From assembly GCA_965228695.1 (NCBI GenBank), contig CBDDIB010000002.1, positions 1,426,001-1,490,000 on the forward strand: a DNA stretch of 64,000 nt, given 5' to 3'. This DNA is from JAJFJD01 sp965228695 (GTDB lineage: Bacteria; Pseudomonadota; Alphaproteobacteria; UBA8366). The position numbers and the translations under genes were made by a program. Under the pieces are notes generated by a model. It ran no database searches and had not been told where the DNA came from. It was given only the letters and a program-made list of their open reading frames with translations. Each line of letters opens with the position of its first letter. The stretch's first letter is position 1. Shown piece after piece: positions 14,908 to 23,865 of this stretch.

Positions 14908-16317
14908 TTACCCTCCCGCTTCTGTGCGCCGCGTGCTCAGCACGGCCGGCGCCGGGGTAATGCCCGCCGCGCGGGTTGGACCCTCCACCTCACCGTCTCC
15001 GACATCGGTGCTCTTTCCCATCAGGCGCAGGATATAGAAGGTGCCGGCGCCGAATACGACGGAATAGACCAGGACGAACCCGATCAGGGACGGCCCGACG
15101 GCGGCCGCGGCCATCGATGACGCGGAATCGTACGTCCGTAGAAGCCCATGCACCGTCCAGGGCTGCCGTCCGACCTCGGTGGTGACCCATCCGGCGAGCA
15201 CGGCGAGAAATCCCGATGGGCCCATCGCCACGGCCGCGCGCTGCAGCCACGTTGCCTGGAACAGGGTTCCGCGAATGCGCATCACGGCGCTCCACATCCC
15301 GATTGCCACCATGGCGAGGCCGACACCGACCATGATCCGGAAACTCCAGAACACAATGGCGGCGGGCGGCCGGTCTTCCTTGGGCCAGTCGGTCAGGCCC
15401 TGCAGTTCGCCGTCCCAATCATGGGTCAGGATCAGCGATCCCAGTTTCGGAACCTCGATGGCGTATCGCGTTGTCTCGGCTTCGTCGTCCGGCAGGCCGA
15501 ACAGGATCAGCGGCGCGCCTTTCTGCGTTTTGTAATGCCCCTCCATCGCCGCGATCTTCTGCGGCTGATGTTCGAGGGTGTTGAGACCGTGCAGGTCGCC
15601 GGCGACGACCTGCAACGGCGTCACCAGCAGGGCCATCCACATCGCCATGGAGAAATTGATCTGTGCGCCGCGATCATGCCGATTGCGCAACAGGTGCCAC
15701 GCGCCAACGCCGCCGACGACGAAGGCGGTCGTCAGATAGGCGGCCATGGTCATATGGATGAAGCGATAGGGGAAAGACGGATTGAAGACGATTTCCCACC
15801 AATCGGCGGGGATGAACTGTCCGGCATCGTTGACGGCATACCCGGCCGGCGTGTGCATCCAGGAATTTGCCGACAGGATCCAGAAGGCGGAGAGCAGCGT
15901 TCCAACGGCAACCATTGTCGTTGCGAAGAAATGCAGTTTCGGTCCGACCCGATTCCGGCCGAACAGCATGATGCCGAGGAAGCCCGCCTCGAGGAAGAAG
16001 GCCGACAGGACCTCATAGCCCATCAGCGGGCCGAGGATGGGACCGGTTCGGTCGGAGAAGACGCTCCAATTCGTGCCGAACTGATAGCTCATGACGATGC
16101 CGGATACCACGCCCATCCCGAAGGCGACGGCGAAGATCTTCTTCCAATAGTCGAAGACCTTCATATAGAAGTCGTCGCCCGTGCGAAGCCACAACGCTTC
16201 GAGCACCGCGAGGAAGCTGGCCAGTCCGATGGTGAAGGACGGAAAGATGATATGGGCTGAAACGGTGAAGGCGAACTGGATGCGCGCCAGCAGTACGGGG
16301 TCCAGATGGTCGAACAT
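14908..16317 (-). CDS. cydA: cytochrome bd-type quinol oxidase subunit I (cyanide-insensitive branch)
   Basis: This 469-residue polytopic subunit carries the hemes. His22 in VSAHIIFPSF matches the heme b595/d ligand, HMTMAAYLTT the heme b558 His, and SFRIMVGVG the axial Met. GRQPW is the conserved CydA motif. The periplasmic Q-loop between KIAAMEGHY and the SFRIM helix is short, which marks the cyanide-insensitive (Cio) branch rather than the long-loop E. coli CydA. GGAGAG precedes the ATG by 8 nt. It heads the operon cydA-cydB-DUF2474, with a perfect 20-bp palindrome 40 bp upstream. No cydDC genes are visible, also typical of Cio-type loci. Confidence 0.95.
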   Translation of the reverse strand: MFDHLDPVLLARIQFAFTVSAHIIFPSFTIGLASFLAVLEALWLRTGDDFYMKVFDYWKKIFAVAFGMGVVSGIVMSYQFGTNWSVFSDRTGPILGPLMGYEVLSAFFLEAGFLGIMLFGRNRVGPKLHFFATTMVAVGTLLSAFWILSANSWMHTPAGYAVNDAGQFIPADWWEIVFNPSFPYRFIHMTMAAYLTTAFVVGGVGAWHLLRNRHDRGAQINFSMAMWMALLVTPLQVVAGDLHGLNTLEHQPQKIAAMEGHYKTQKGAPLILFGLPDDEAETTRYAIEVPKLGSLILTHDWDGELQGLTDWPKEDRPPAAIVFWSFRIMVGVGLAMVAIGMWSAVMRIRGTLFQATWLQRAAVAMGPSGFLAVLAGWVTTEVGRQPWTVHGLLRTYDSASSMAAAAVGPSLIGFVLVYSVVFGAGTFYILRLMGKSTDVGDGEVEGPTRAAGITPAPAVLSTRRTEAGG

Positions 16318-16357
16318 CGCTTCACTCTCCGTGCGGCAACAGGTCCGGAGCTATGGA

Positions 16358-16377
16358 CACGGCATACGTATGCCGTG
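16358..16377. promoter_or_regulatory. perfect 20-bp palindrome upstream of cydA (candidate operator)
   Basis: CACGGCATACGTATGCCGTG reads identically on both strands, 40 bp upstream of the cydA start codon in the 152-bp gap to the acyl-CoA synthetase gene. On the minus strand a TTGATC lies 16 bp upstream of the TACGTA inside it, so the palindrome could overlap the -10 box of the oxidase promoter. This geometry suits repression by a dimeric regulator. It does not resemble an FNR/FixK box (TTGAT-N4-ATCAA). Confidence 0.55.
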
Positions 16378-16469
16378 CGACGACCCGATCAACCGGGGAA
16401 ACCGCGTCCAATTGCCTCAAGCCGCCGGAAATGACGCGACCCATTGACGCGATGCCCGATACAACGGTC

Positions 16470-18080
16470 CTAGGGCAGTTTGTAGTCTGCGAAGCGGGCG
16501 CGCAATGCCGTCTTCTGGAACTTGCCCGTCGAGGTGCGCGGAATTTCGTCGATGAACTCGACCGCATCCGGAATCCACCATTTGGCGAATGATTTCCCGA
16601 TGAACGACTGCACCGCCTCGGCGGTGAGCGCCGACTCGTCCTCGGTGACGACACAGGCGAGCGGACGTTCGCCCCACCGCTCGTGCGGGATCGCGATCAC
16701 CGCGGCCTCACGGATATCCGGGTGACCCATCAGTGCGTTTTCGACATCCACGGAGCTGATCCACTCGCCGCCGGATTTGATCAGGTCCTTGGTGCGGTCG
16801 GTGATCTTGACGTAACCCTCGGCATCCACCGTGACCACATCGCCGGTGCGGAACCAGCCGTCATCGGTCCAACTGTCGGAACCGCCTTCGGAATTGTAGT
16901 AGGAACTGGCGATCCACGGCCCGCGCACCTGCAACTCGCCCATGGTTTCGCCGTCCCAAGGCGCCGGACCGTCGTCGCCCATCACGCGGATATCGACGAA
17001 GGGCAGGGGGATGCCCTGTTTCGCCAAGGTGGAGAATTGCTCGTCCTCGGTCATCCGGTCGAAGGCGGGTTTCGGCACGCCGGTCGTGCCGACCGGGGTC
17101 ATCTCGGTCATGCCCCAGGCATGGATGACCTGATGTCCCATGTCGTTGAAGTCCCGGATCATCGATTCCGGCGCGGCCGACCCGCCGATGATCACCTTGA
17201 GGTCGGGCCGCAGGGACCAGTCCTGCGTCCGCCGTTTCAGCACGTCGAGCACCGGTAGCCAGATCGTCGGCACGCCGGCGGTCAGCGTGACGCCCTCGCC
17301 GTCCAGAAGTTCCAGCACGCTGTCCGCGTCCGCATGCGGGCCGGTGAACACGATCTTCGCGCCGGCCATGACCGCGGCGACCGGCATGCCCCAGGCGTTG
17401 GCGTGGAACATCGGCACGATCGGCAGGATGCAGTCGCGCATCGACAGGCCGAAGACGTCGGGCGCGTTCACGGCGAAAGTATGAAGGACCATGCCGCGAT
17501 GGCTGTAGGCGACGCCTTTCGGCTTGCCGGTCGTGCCGGACGTGTAGCACATGCCGCAAGCGTCGTTCTCGTCGATCGCGGGATAGTCGAAATCGCCGGT
17601 CGCGGTCGCGACCAGGTCTTCATAGTCTTCCATTCCGGCCGGCAGTTCACCGCCGCTTTGGACGACGAAGATGCGCTCGAAATCCACCTTGTCCTTGAAC
17701 CCGTCCAGGATCGGTAGCAGGTCCTGGTCGACGATCAGGAAGCGGTCGCCCGCGTGGCGCGCGATATAGGCCAGTTCGTCGGCATGCAGACGCAGGTTCA
17801 GCGTGTGCAGCACGCCCCCGGCGCAGGGCACGCCGAAATAGGCCTCCAGATGGGTCGCGTTGTTCCAGCACAGCGTGCCGACCCGGTCGCCGGGTTGCAG
17901 ACCAGCCTCGAGTAGCGCTTCCGCGAGCAGGCGCGCCCGTTTGTAGAAATCCGCGAAGGTGCAACGATGGACCGATCTGTCAGCCTGCCGCGAGACGATT
18001 TCCTGCGCGCCGTGCAGTCGCCCGGCATGCTCCAGTATCGTCGGGAGCGTCAACGGGTAGTCCATGATCGTGCCGCGCAT
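16470..18080 (-). CDS. AMP-binding acyl-CoA synthetase (medium/long-chain fatty-acid type)
   Basis: With the ATG at 18080, preceded by GGGAGGAG, the product is 536 residues. The adenylate-forming motifs are all visible: A3 YTSGTTGKPKGVAYSHR, A5 HAWGMTEMTPVG, A7 GWFRTGDVV, A8 KITDRTKDLIKSGGEWIS and the catalytic A10 lysine in TSTGKFQKTALR. The whole matches the FadD-like family with long-chain fatty acids as usual substrates; related members act on medium-chain or other acids. It activates the acid with ATP and CoA in the cytoplasm. Neighbours give no pathway. A possible upstream extension to 18257 lacks a ribosome site. Confidence 0.9.
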   Translation of the reverse strand: MRGTIMDYPLTLPTILEHAGRLHGAQEIVSRQADRSVHRCTFADFYKRARLLAEALLEAGLQPGDRVGTLCWNNATHLEAYFGVPCAGGVLHTLNLRLHADELAYIARHAGDRFLIVDQDLLPILDGFKDKVDFERIFVVQSGGELPAGMEDYEDLVATATGDFDYPAIDENDACGMCYTSGTTGKPKGVAYSHRGMVLHTFAVNAPDVFGLSMRDCILPIVPMFHANAWGMPVAAVMAGAKIVFTGPHADADSVLELLDGEGVTLTAGVPTIWLPVLDVLKRRTQDWSLRPDLKVIIGGSAAPESMIRDFNDMGHQVIHAWGMTEMTPVGTTGVPKPAFDRMTEDEQFSTLAKQGIPLPFVDIRVMGDDGPAPWDGETMGELQVRGPWIASSYYNSEGGSDSWTDDGWFRTGDVVTVDAEGYVKITDRTKDLIKSGGEWISSVDVENALMGHPDIREAAVIAIPHERWGERPLACVVTEDESALTAEAVQSFIGKSFAKWWIPDAVEFIDEIPRTSTGKFQKTALRARFADYKLP

Positions 18081-18184
18081 CGTCTCCTCCCGTTCACAGC
18101 CGGCCTTATGGTCGCCGGTCCGTGCGGTCAACCTTATCATCGGGGGTTGCCGAACCCAAAAATGCTCGCGTCCAATGCCACGCT

Positions 18185-19099
18185 TCAAGAGGGTCGGCGT
18201 CGGAACCACTCCATATAGGCTTTCACGCCCGCCTCGATCGGCCAGGCGGGCGTCCACCCCAGATCACTTTCACTGGCGCTGAGGTCCAGCCGCTCGCGGA
18301 CCGGATCGTCCGGGTTGCCGCCGATTTCGATGTCGGCGGTCCGGAATTCGGACCAAACCAGTTCGGCGATCTGTTCCATCGATGGGTAGTCGGGGCCGGC
18401 GACGTTGTAGGCGTATTGCGGCGGTTTGGGCGCGTCGAGCGCGGCAACTGTCGCCGCGGCGACATCATCTACATAGACAAAGGGCCATCGCCGTCCGGCG
18501 CCGCTCGGCAGGCGTGTTGGCCGCCCGGCGACGGCATCCTCGATCATCGTCCGAATGACGCAGTCGGTCGCCCGCCTCGGTCCGTATACGGTGGAGTAGC
18601 GCAGGCCAATGGCATCCAGTCCGTATCCCGTGCGATAGGCCGAAAGGACATGATCCGACGCCGCCTTAGTCGCGCCGTAGACGCTTTCTGGCCGCAGCGG
18701 CGCGTCTTCGCGCACGGGTCCTTCGTCCATGACGCCGTAGGCGGACACGGACGAGCAGTACACGAAGCGCTCGATGCCGTGGCGATACGCGGCTTCGGCA
18801 AGGTCGAGCGTCGAAACGAGGTTCGTCACCGTGATGTGATGCGGTGCGTCGCGCGAGAGCATCGGCCCTGAGATTCCGCCGGCGTGGACGATCTTCGTGA
18901 TGCCGTGCCTGTCGAGAAGCGCAGATGTCGCTCGGTAGTCGCCGAAGCCCGTTTCGAGATAGGTCACACCCGGCAGTCGATCGGGCGGCGGTGCGGGATC
19001 CAGTCCCACCACACGATCACCGCGGGCGGTGAGCAGCCCGATCAACGGATTCCCGACGAGGCCGCTCGATCCGGTAACCAAAATTGTATCCGCCGTCAT
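18185..19099 (-). CDS. NAD-dependent epimerase/dehydratase (extended SDR)
   Basis: The 304-residue protein starts with the nucleotide-binding TILVTGSSGLVGNPLIG (TGxxGxxG) and contains the SSVSAYG strand and catalytic YGATK (YxxxK). PFVYVDDVA and the C-terminal LGWTPAWPIEAGVKAYMEWF are typical of extended short-chain dehydrogenases such as nucleoside-diphosphate-sugar epimerases. The start is ATG 19099; a GTG three codons earlier is an alternative. The sugar or other substrate is unknown: no polysaccharide genes are adjacent. It is divergent from the hybrid histidine kinase, with about 140 bp between. Confidence 0.8.
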   Translation of the reverse strand: MTADTILVTGSSGLVGNPLIGLLTARGDRVVGLDPAPPPDRLPGVTYLETGFGDYRATSALLDRHGITKIVHAGGISGPMLSRDAPHHITVTNLVSTLDLAEAAYRHGIERFVYCSSVSAYGVMDEGPVREDAPLRPESVYGATKAASDHVLSAYRTGYGLDAIGLRYSTVYGPRRATDCVIRTMIEDAVAGRPTRLPSGAGRRWPFVYVDDVAAATVAALDAPKPPQYAYNVAGPDYPSMEQIAELVWSEFRTADIEIGGNPDDPVRERLDLSASESDLGWTPAWPIEAGVKAYMEWFRRRPS

Positions 19100-19241
19100 T
19101 ATCGTCACCCCCGTTGTCCAACCGCCGCGAGCGCGGTTCGACCGCGGCCGGTAACCAATTATTCACCATAAGTGTCTATCAAAGTGAGATGAAAATCAGG
19201 CGGTTCGCCTAGCCGTCGAACAATTTTCACGTTGGTTTATA

Positions 19242-21638
19242 GTGACGAGTGATATTTTGATGGGAAACTCGGACCGGCGCGTCGACCGATTTTTGAGGCG
19301 GTGCGCTATCGGTCTACTCTTTGTATTTTGTATTCAATCGGCTCCCTTCGCGGTGCCGGCTGCTTCCGCCGCGCACGCAAAAGAGCCGGAATTCGATATC
19401 TACCGTGTTCTTTTCATCAGCGCCTATCACGCGTCCTTTCCGTCGTTTGTGAAACAGTTGGACGGCATTCGGGCCGGTTTCAGGGAGTCGGGATTCGAAG
19501 ATTGGAAAATCGCGATCGACGTTGAGTTCATGGACAGCAAGCGCTTTTCCTATCGTGATGCCGCGACCCGCCTTCGGAAGACGCTGAATGCGAAGCTTCC
19601 GACTTTGCCGCCGTACGACCTGGTCATTGTCGGCGACGACAACGCGTTGACCTTCTCCCGCGAGAATGCGGACACGCTGCTCAAGGGATTGCCGGTCGTG
19701 TTTCTGGGCGTGAACGATCGAGAGCGGGCGATGGCGTTGAGCGGCAATGGCAGCACAACGGGTGTAGTGGAGTCTCATTCGCTGCGCGAGACGATTCAGA
19801 ATATGCGGCATCTCTATCCGGCGGCACGATCTTTTCACCTTCTTGTCGACCGTACACAAACCGGACGGATCAATCATGCCGCCGCGAGACGTGAAGCGGC
19901 ATACTTTCCGACGGTCGCCTTTCAATACATCGATCTGGGCACGTTGACCTACGGCCAGGCGTTCGAACGGTTGCGCGGGCTGCCGCCGGACGAACCGTTG
20001 CTCATTCTGAGCGCGTACCGGGATATTAAAGGCCAAGCGCTTTCATTCCCGGAAATGCTGCGCCTAGTTCAAACCGATTATCACGGCGCCGTCTTTGCGT
20101 TGCAGGAACACGGAATCGGGTACGGTGTGTTGGGCGGTCGGATCGTCAGCCATTTCGAACAGGGGCGCGTGGCGGCGGCGCTCGCGTCGCGGGTACTTCG
20201 AGGCGAGCCTATCGAATCCGTTCCGGTGGTATCCGAAAGCCCCAATGTGTTCCTGTTCGACTATTTTCAGCTGAGCCGGTTGGGTTTAGACATCGCCGCT
20301 TTGCCTGCCGATGCGCATTTCGTGAACAAGCCGGTAAGTGTTTTCGACACCAATCCCTTGATGATGGTCATCGGCGTCGCGTTCCTAATCCTGCAGACGG
20401 GAATCATCGTGGCGTTGATAATAACCGTGCAGCACCGCCGCCGCGCCGAATCGGAGTTGCGGGAAGCGATGCAAGAGGCGGCACAGGCAAATGCCGCGAA
20501 GACGGAATTCCTGTCGAACATGAGCCATGAGTTGCGGACCCCGCTGAACAGTATCATCGGGTTCGGCCAGATCATCGAGATGTCGCCCAAACCGCTACAA
20601 ACGGAAACGCTCAAGGAGTACGCGTCCCATATTACGAACGGCGGACAGCACCTTCTGAAGCTGATCAACGAGGTGTTGGATCTCGCCAAGGTCGAAGCCG
20701 GCCATCAGGACCTGTCGATCGAGAGTTTCGACCCGGCCGAAACGATCACCGGCGCCCTGAATATGATCCGCGCGTCCGCGGACAAGCGGGGGGTCACGGT
20801 TGACGCCTTCGACGGCCTAAAGGGCAGCTATACGATTTCCGCCGACCGCACGCGGATTCAACAGGTGTTGCTCAACCTCCTGTCCAACGCGGTGAAATAC
20901 AATCGCGACGGCGGCCGCGTGACCCTGACCGCCGAACATCGCAAAGGCGGCTCGGTTCGGTTCACGGTGGTGGACACGGGCAAGGGAATTCCCGAAAAAT
21001 GTCTGGAAGGACTGTTCGAGCCCTTCGAACGGCTGGGTGAACAATACGGCGATGTCGAAGGGACCGGGATCGGCCTTACGATCTCCAAGAAAATGGTCGA
21101 GCAGATGGGCGGCGAGATCGGCGTGGAAAGCGTGGTCGGGCATGGCAGTGCGTTCTGGTTCGAACTGCCGCGGGGAGAAACGTTCGCTGCTGTTCTGGAG
21201 CCCGCCGACGAAACTGCGGAAACGTTCGTTGAGCCGGATGCGGCCTCGTGTGAGGTTCTTTACATTGAGGACAACACGTTCAACTTGCGCGTCCTGGAAG
21301 CGATGTTCGGCGAGTTTCCCGGCTACCGGTTGCGGACGGCACCCGATGGCGAGAGCGGCCTCGAAGCGGCACGCGCCCGGCGCCCGGACATGATTCTTCT
21401 CGACATCAATCTTCCGGGCATCGACGGGATCGAAACCGCGGACCTCCTGCGGCGTGATCCGGTGTTGGCGGACGTTCCGATCATCGCTGTCAGCGCCAAT
21501 GCCATGGACTGGGAGATCGATCGGGCCCGCGACGCGGATTTCGATTCCTACATCACCAAGCCGATCGACGTGCAGATCCTGCGCCGGGAGTTGGCGACCT
21601 GGTCGCGCGGCCGCTCGCCCGACCGCGCAAGCGCGTAA
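19242..21638 (+). CDS. hybrid histidine kinase with periplasmic binding-protein-like sensor
   Basis: A 798-residue protein with readable domains. A signal anchor (21-45) is followed by a periplasmic domain (50-350) resembling ABC-type substrate-binding proteins (YRVLFISAYHASFPSF, VIVGDDNA, VVFLGVNDRERA). A transmembrane helix follows (373-396). The HisKA domain has phospho-acceptor His429 in SNMSHELRTP. The ATPase domain has LLNLLSNAVKYN, DTGKGI and GTGIGL. A C-terminal receiver has Asp721 in LLDINLPG. It phosphorylates an internal receiver in response to a small-molecule signal. No separate response regulator or Hpt gene is adjacent, so it is an orphan hybrid kinase. The start is a GTG; ATG 19260 is also possible. 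Confidence 0.88.
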   Translation: MTSDILMGNSDRRVDRFLRRCAIGLLFVFCIQSAPFAVPAASAAHAKEPEFDIYRVLFISAYHASFPSFVKQLDGIRAGFRESGFEDWKIAIDVEFMDSKRFSYRDAATRLRKTLNAKLPTLPPYDLVIVGDDNALTFSRENADTLLKGLPVVFLGVNDRERAMALSGNGSTTGVVESHSLRETIQNMRHLYPAARSFHLLVDRTQTGRINHAAARREAAYFPTVAFQYIDLGTLTYGQAFERLRGLPPDEPLLILSAYRDIKGQALSFPEMLRLVQTDYHGAVFALQEHGIGYGVLGGRIVSHFEQGRVAAALASRVLRGEPIESVPVVSESPNVFLFDYFQLSRLGLDIAALPADAHFVNKPVSVFDTNPLMMVIGVAFLILQTGIIVALIITVQHRRRAESELREAMQEAAQANAAKTEFLSNMSHELRTPLNSIIGFGQIIEMSPKPLQTETLKEYASHITNGGQHLLKLINEVLDLAKVEAGHQDLSIESFDPAETITGALNMIRASADKRGVTVDAFDGLKGSYTISADRTRIQQVLLNLLSNAVKYNRDGGRVTLTAEHRKGGSVRFTVVDTGKGIPEKCLEGLFEPFERLGEQYGDVEGTGIGLTISKKMVEQMGGEIGVESVVGHGSAFWFELPRGETFAAVLEPADETAETFVEPDAASCEVLYIEDNTFNLRVLEAMFGEFPGYRLRTAPDGESGLEAARARRPDMILLDINLPGIDGIETADLLRRDPVLADVPIIAVSANAMDWEIDRARDADFDSYITKPIDVQILRRELATWSRGRSPDRASA

Positions 21639-21644
21639 CCGGCG

Positions 21645-23162
21645 TCACTTCCAGATTTTGGTTCCGCTGCCGGGCAGGCCGAGGTCTTGCCACATGGCGT
21701 CGACCTTTTCGATCACGGCGTCGGACATGCGGATTTCCGTGCCCCATTCCCGGCTGACCTCGGATGGCATCTTGTTCGTCGCGTCCAGGCCGATCTTGGA
21801 GCCGAGGCCGGAGACGGGGCTGGCGAAATCCAGATAATCGATCGGCGTGCCCTCGATCACCGTGATGTCGCGCGCCGGATCCATCCGGGTCGAGACGGCC
21901 CACATGACGTCCTTCCAGTCGCGGGCATTTATCCCGGCATCGACTACGATCACCCATTTCGTGTAGGTGAATTGTCGCAGATAGGACCAGACGCCCATCA
22001 TGACGCGCTTGGCGTGGCCGGGATACGCCTTGCGGATCGAGACCACCGCGATGCGATAGGAGCAGCCCTCCGGCGGCAGCCAGAAATCCTCGATCTCCGG
22101 AAATTGCTGCTGCATCAGCGGGATGAAAACCTCGTTCAACGCTTCGCCGAGGACGCTGGGCTCGTCCGGCGGCCGCCCGGTAAACGTCGACAGGTAGATC
22201 GGATCGCGCCGCATGGTGATCGCGCTGATCCTGAATACCGGGAATCGTTCGACCGAGTTGTAGTAACCGGTATGGTCGCCGTAGGGACCTTCGTCGCCGT
22301 ATTCGTCGAGGCTGACATGCCCTTCGATGACGATCTCTGCGTTGGCCGGCACCTTCAGCGGCACCGTCTTGCAGTCCACCAGCTCGGTGCGCTTTCCCCG
22401 CAGCAGGCCCGCGAAGTGATATTCCGACATCGTGTCCGGCACGGGCGTGACGGCGGCGAGGACGCTGGCGGGGTCCGCCCCGATCACGGCGGCGGCGGGC
22501 AAGGGGTCGGCTTTCGTGTCTTTCCACCGCGCATGATGCTGCGCGCCGCCGCGATGCTTGAGCCAGCGCATCAGCGTGGTGTCCCGGCCGGTCACCTGCA
22601 TGCGGTAGATGCCGAGGTTGAAGTCGTCCTCGCGCCGGGAGCCGGGGCCTTTGGTGACGACCAGCGGCCAGGTGATCAGCGGCGCGGGCTCGCCGGGCCA
22701 GCAGGTCTGCACCGGCAGCTTGGCGAGATCGATTTCGTCGCCCTGCCACACGATCTCCTGGCACTCGGCGCGCGAAACCATTTTGGGCTTCATGGTCATC
22801 GCCGACTTGAGCAGCGGCAGCTTGTCGATGGCGTCGCGCACCCCGCCGGGTGGTTCGGGTTGGCGCAACGCCGCCAACGTCTCGCCGAGCGCCCGCAACT
22901 GGTCCGGCGCGCGGCCCATGCCGGCGGCAACCCGGTCGACGGTCCCGAACAGGTTGACCAGCACGGGCATGGCGTGCGGGTTGCCCTCGCCGTCGACGGG
23001 ATTTTCGAACAGGACGGCGGGACCGCTCTCGGCCAGCAACCGGGTCTGGATTTCCGTCATCTCCAACACCGTGGAGACGGGCTGGGAGACGCGGACAAGG
23101 CGGCCGTCCGCTTCCAGGGCGGCGATGAAATCGCGCAGTGAGGCATACGGCTTCGATGACAT
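21645..23162 (-). CDS. ubiD: UbiD-family (prenylated-FMN) decarboxylase
   Basis: A 505-residue protein, E. coli UbiD length. The N-terminal LRDFIAALEADGRLVRV and the middle EIVIEGHVSLDEYGDEGPYGDHTGYYN (key residues EGH, DEGPYGDHTGYY) are hallmarks of the family; the acidic residues belong to the prFMN active site. UbiD removes the carboxylate of 3-polyprenyl-4-hydroxybenzoate in ubiquinone synthesis and needs UbiX-made prenylated FMN; no ubiX is in the window, but ubiA lies 4 kb away. Some UbiD relatives decarboxylate other aromatics, and the HCCA-isomerase-like neighbour leaves that open. It converges with the histidine kinase gene with 6 bp between stops. Confidence 0.85.
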   Translation of the reverse strand: MSSKPYASLRDFIAALEADGRLVRVSQPVSTVLEMTEIQTRLLAESGPAVLFENPVDGEGNPHAMPVLVNLFGTVDRVAAGMGRAPDQLRALGETLAALRQPEPPGGVRDAIDKLPLLKSAMTMKPKMVSRAECQEIVWQGDEIDLAKLPVQTCWPGEPAPLITWPLVVTKGPGSRREDDFNLGIYRMQVTGRDTTLMRWLKHRGGAQHHARWKDTKADPLPAAAVIGADPASVLAAVTPVPDTMSEYHFAGLLRGKRTELVDCKTVPLKVPANAEIVIEGHVSLDEYGDEGPYGDHTGYYNSVERFPVFRISAITMRRDPIYLSTFTGRPPDEPSVLGEALNEVFIPLMQQQFPEIEDFWLPPEGCSYRIAVVSIRKAYPGHAKRVMMGVWSYLRQFTYTKWVIVVDAGINARDWKDVMWAVSTRMDPARDITVIEGTPIDYLDFASPVSGLGSKIGLDATNKMPSEVSREWGTEIRMSDAVIEKVDAMWQDLGLPGSGTKIWK

Positions 23163-23209
23163 GGCCGCACCCTAACGCGCGTGCGCGCAATGAAAAAGCG
23201 GCGGGATCC

Positions 23210-23833
23210 TCATGCGGTCGGGTAGTCGTCGCCACGGGACAGAAAATCTTTGAGTAGGACCAGCCGGTCGTTGCCCCAGAACATCCGGCCGTCGCTGACG
23301 AAGGTGGGAACGCCGAAGGCGCCCGCGGCTAGGGCATCGTCCAGATTGCGCTCATGGCGCGACGCCGTCTCGGGTTCGTCGATCATGGTCAGCAAGGTCT
23401 TGCCGTCGAGGCCGGTTTGATCCGCGATCCGGATCAGGTCGTCGTCCGCAATGGCATTACGGCCTTCCGTGAAAACGGCGGCGAAAAGGGCTTGGCTGAA
23501 GGTGCTGCAACGCTCTAACCGGTCCGCCGCGACGCAGGCCAGCGCATAGCGTTCGTATTCCTTGATACCGTCACTCGGCTCGGTATAGGGGACGCCGTAA
23601 TACGCGGCCCAGCACTCGGCATCGTAACGGCGGTACTGCCAATCATATTGGCCGGACGGCGGCGTTTCATGGCGGAAGGGGTGCATGCCGCGTTTCAGCA
23701 TCAATGCGCTGCTGTAGATCGGCCGCCAGACGACGTGGCAACCGGTGTCGCGTTCCAGCGCGTCGACCCGCGTCGAGGCGAGGTACGAATACCGGCTTCC
23801 GATGCCGTAGAAAAAATCGACCCGCCGTCCCAT
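23210..23833 (-). CDS. DsbA-family oxidoreductase / 2-hydroxychromene-2-carboxylate isomerase-like
   Basis: The 207-residue protein opens with VDFFYGIGSRYSYLAS, where the Cys pair of DsbA is replaced by Ser/Tyr, as in GST-kappa and 2-hydroxychromene-2-carboxylate isomerases. It ends with FGVPTFVSDGRMFWGNDRL, the cis-Pro loop of the thioredoxin fold and typical C-terminal signature. These glutathione-dependent enzymes act in naphthalene-type aromatic degradation, but many paralogues have unknown roles. GGAGGAA precedes the ATG. It lies 47 bp upstream of ubiD on the same strand and may be co-transcribed with it. Confidence 0.8.
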   Translation of the reverse strand: MGRRVDFFYGIGSRYSYLASTRVDALERDTGCHVVWRPIYSSALMLKRGMHPFRHETPPSGQYDWQYRRYDAECWAAYYGVPYTEPSDGIKEYERYALACVAADRLERCSTFSQALFAAVFTEGRNAIADDDLIRIADQTGLDGKTLLTMIDEPETASRHERNLDDALAAGAFGVPTFVSDGRMFWGNDRLVLLKDFLSRGDDYPTA

Positions 23834-23865
23834 GCCGTTCCTCCGCTGCGTGATCGGGCCGGATT

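Noticed and set aside
16318..16469. FNR/FixK-type site before the bd oxidase
   Set aside because: No TTGAT-N4-ATCAA-like sequence is present; only the unrelated 20-bp palindrome was found.
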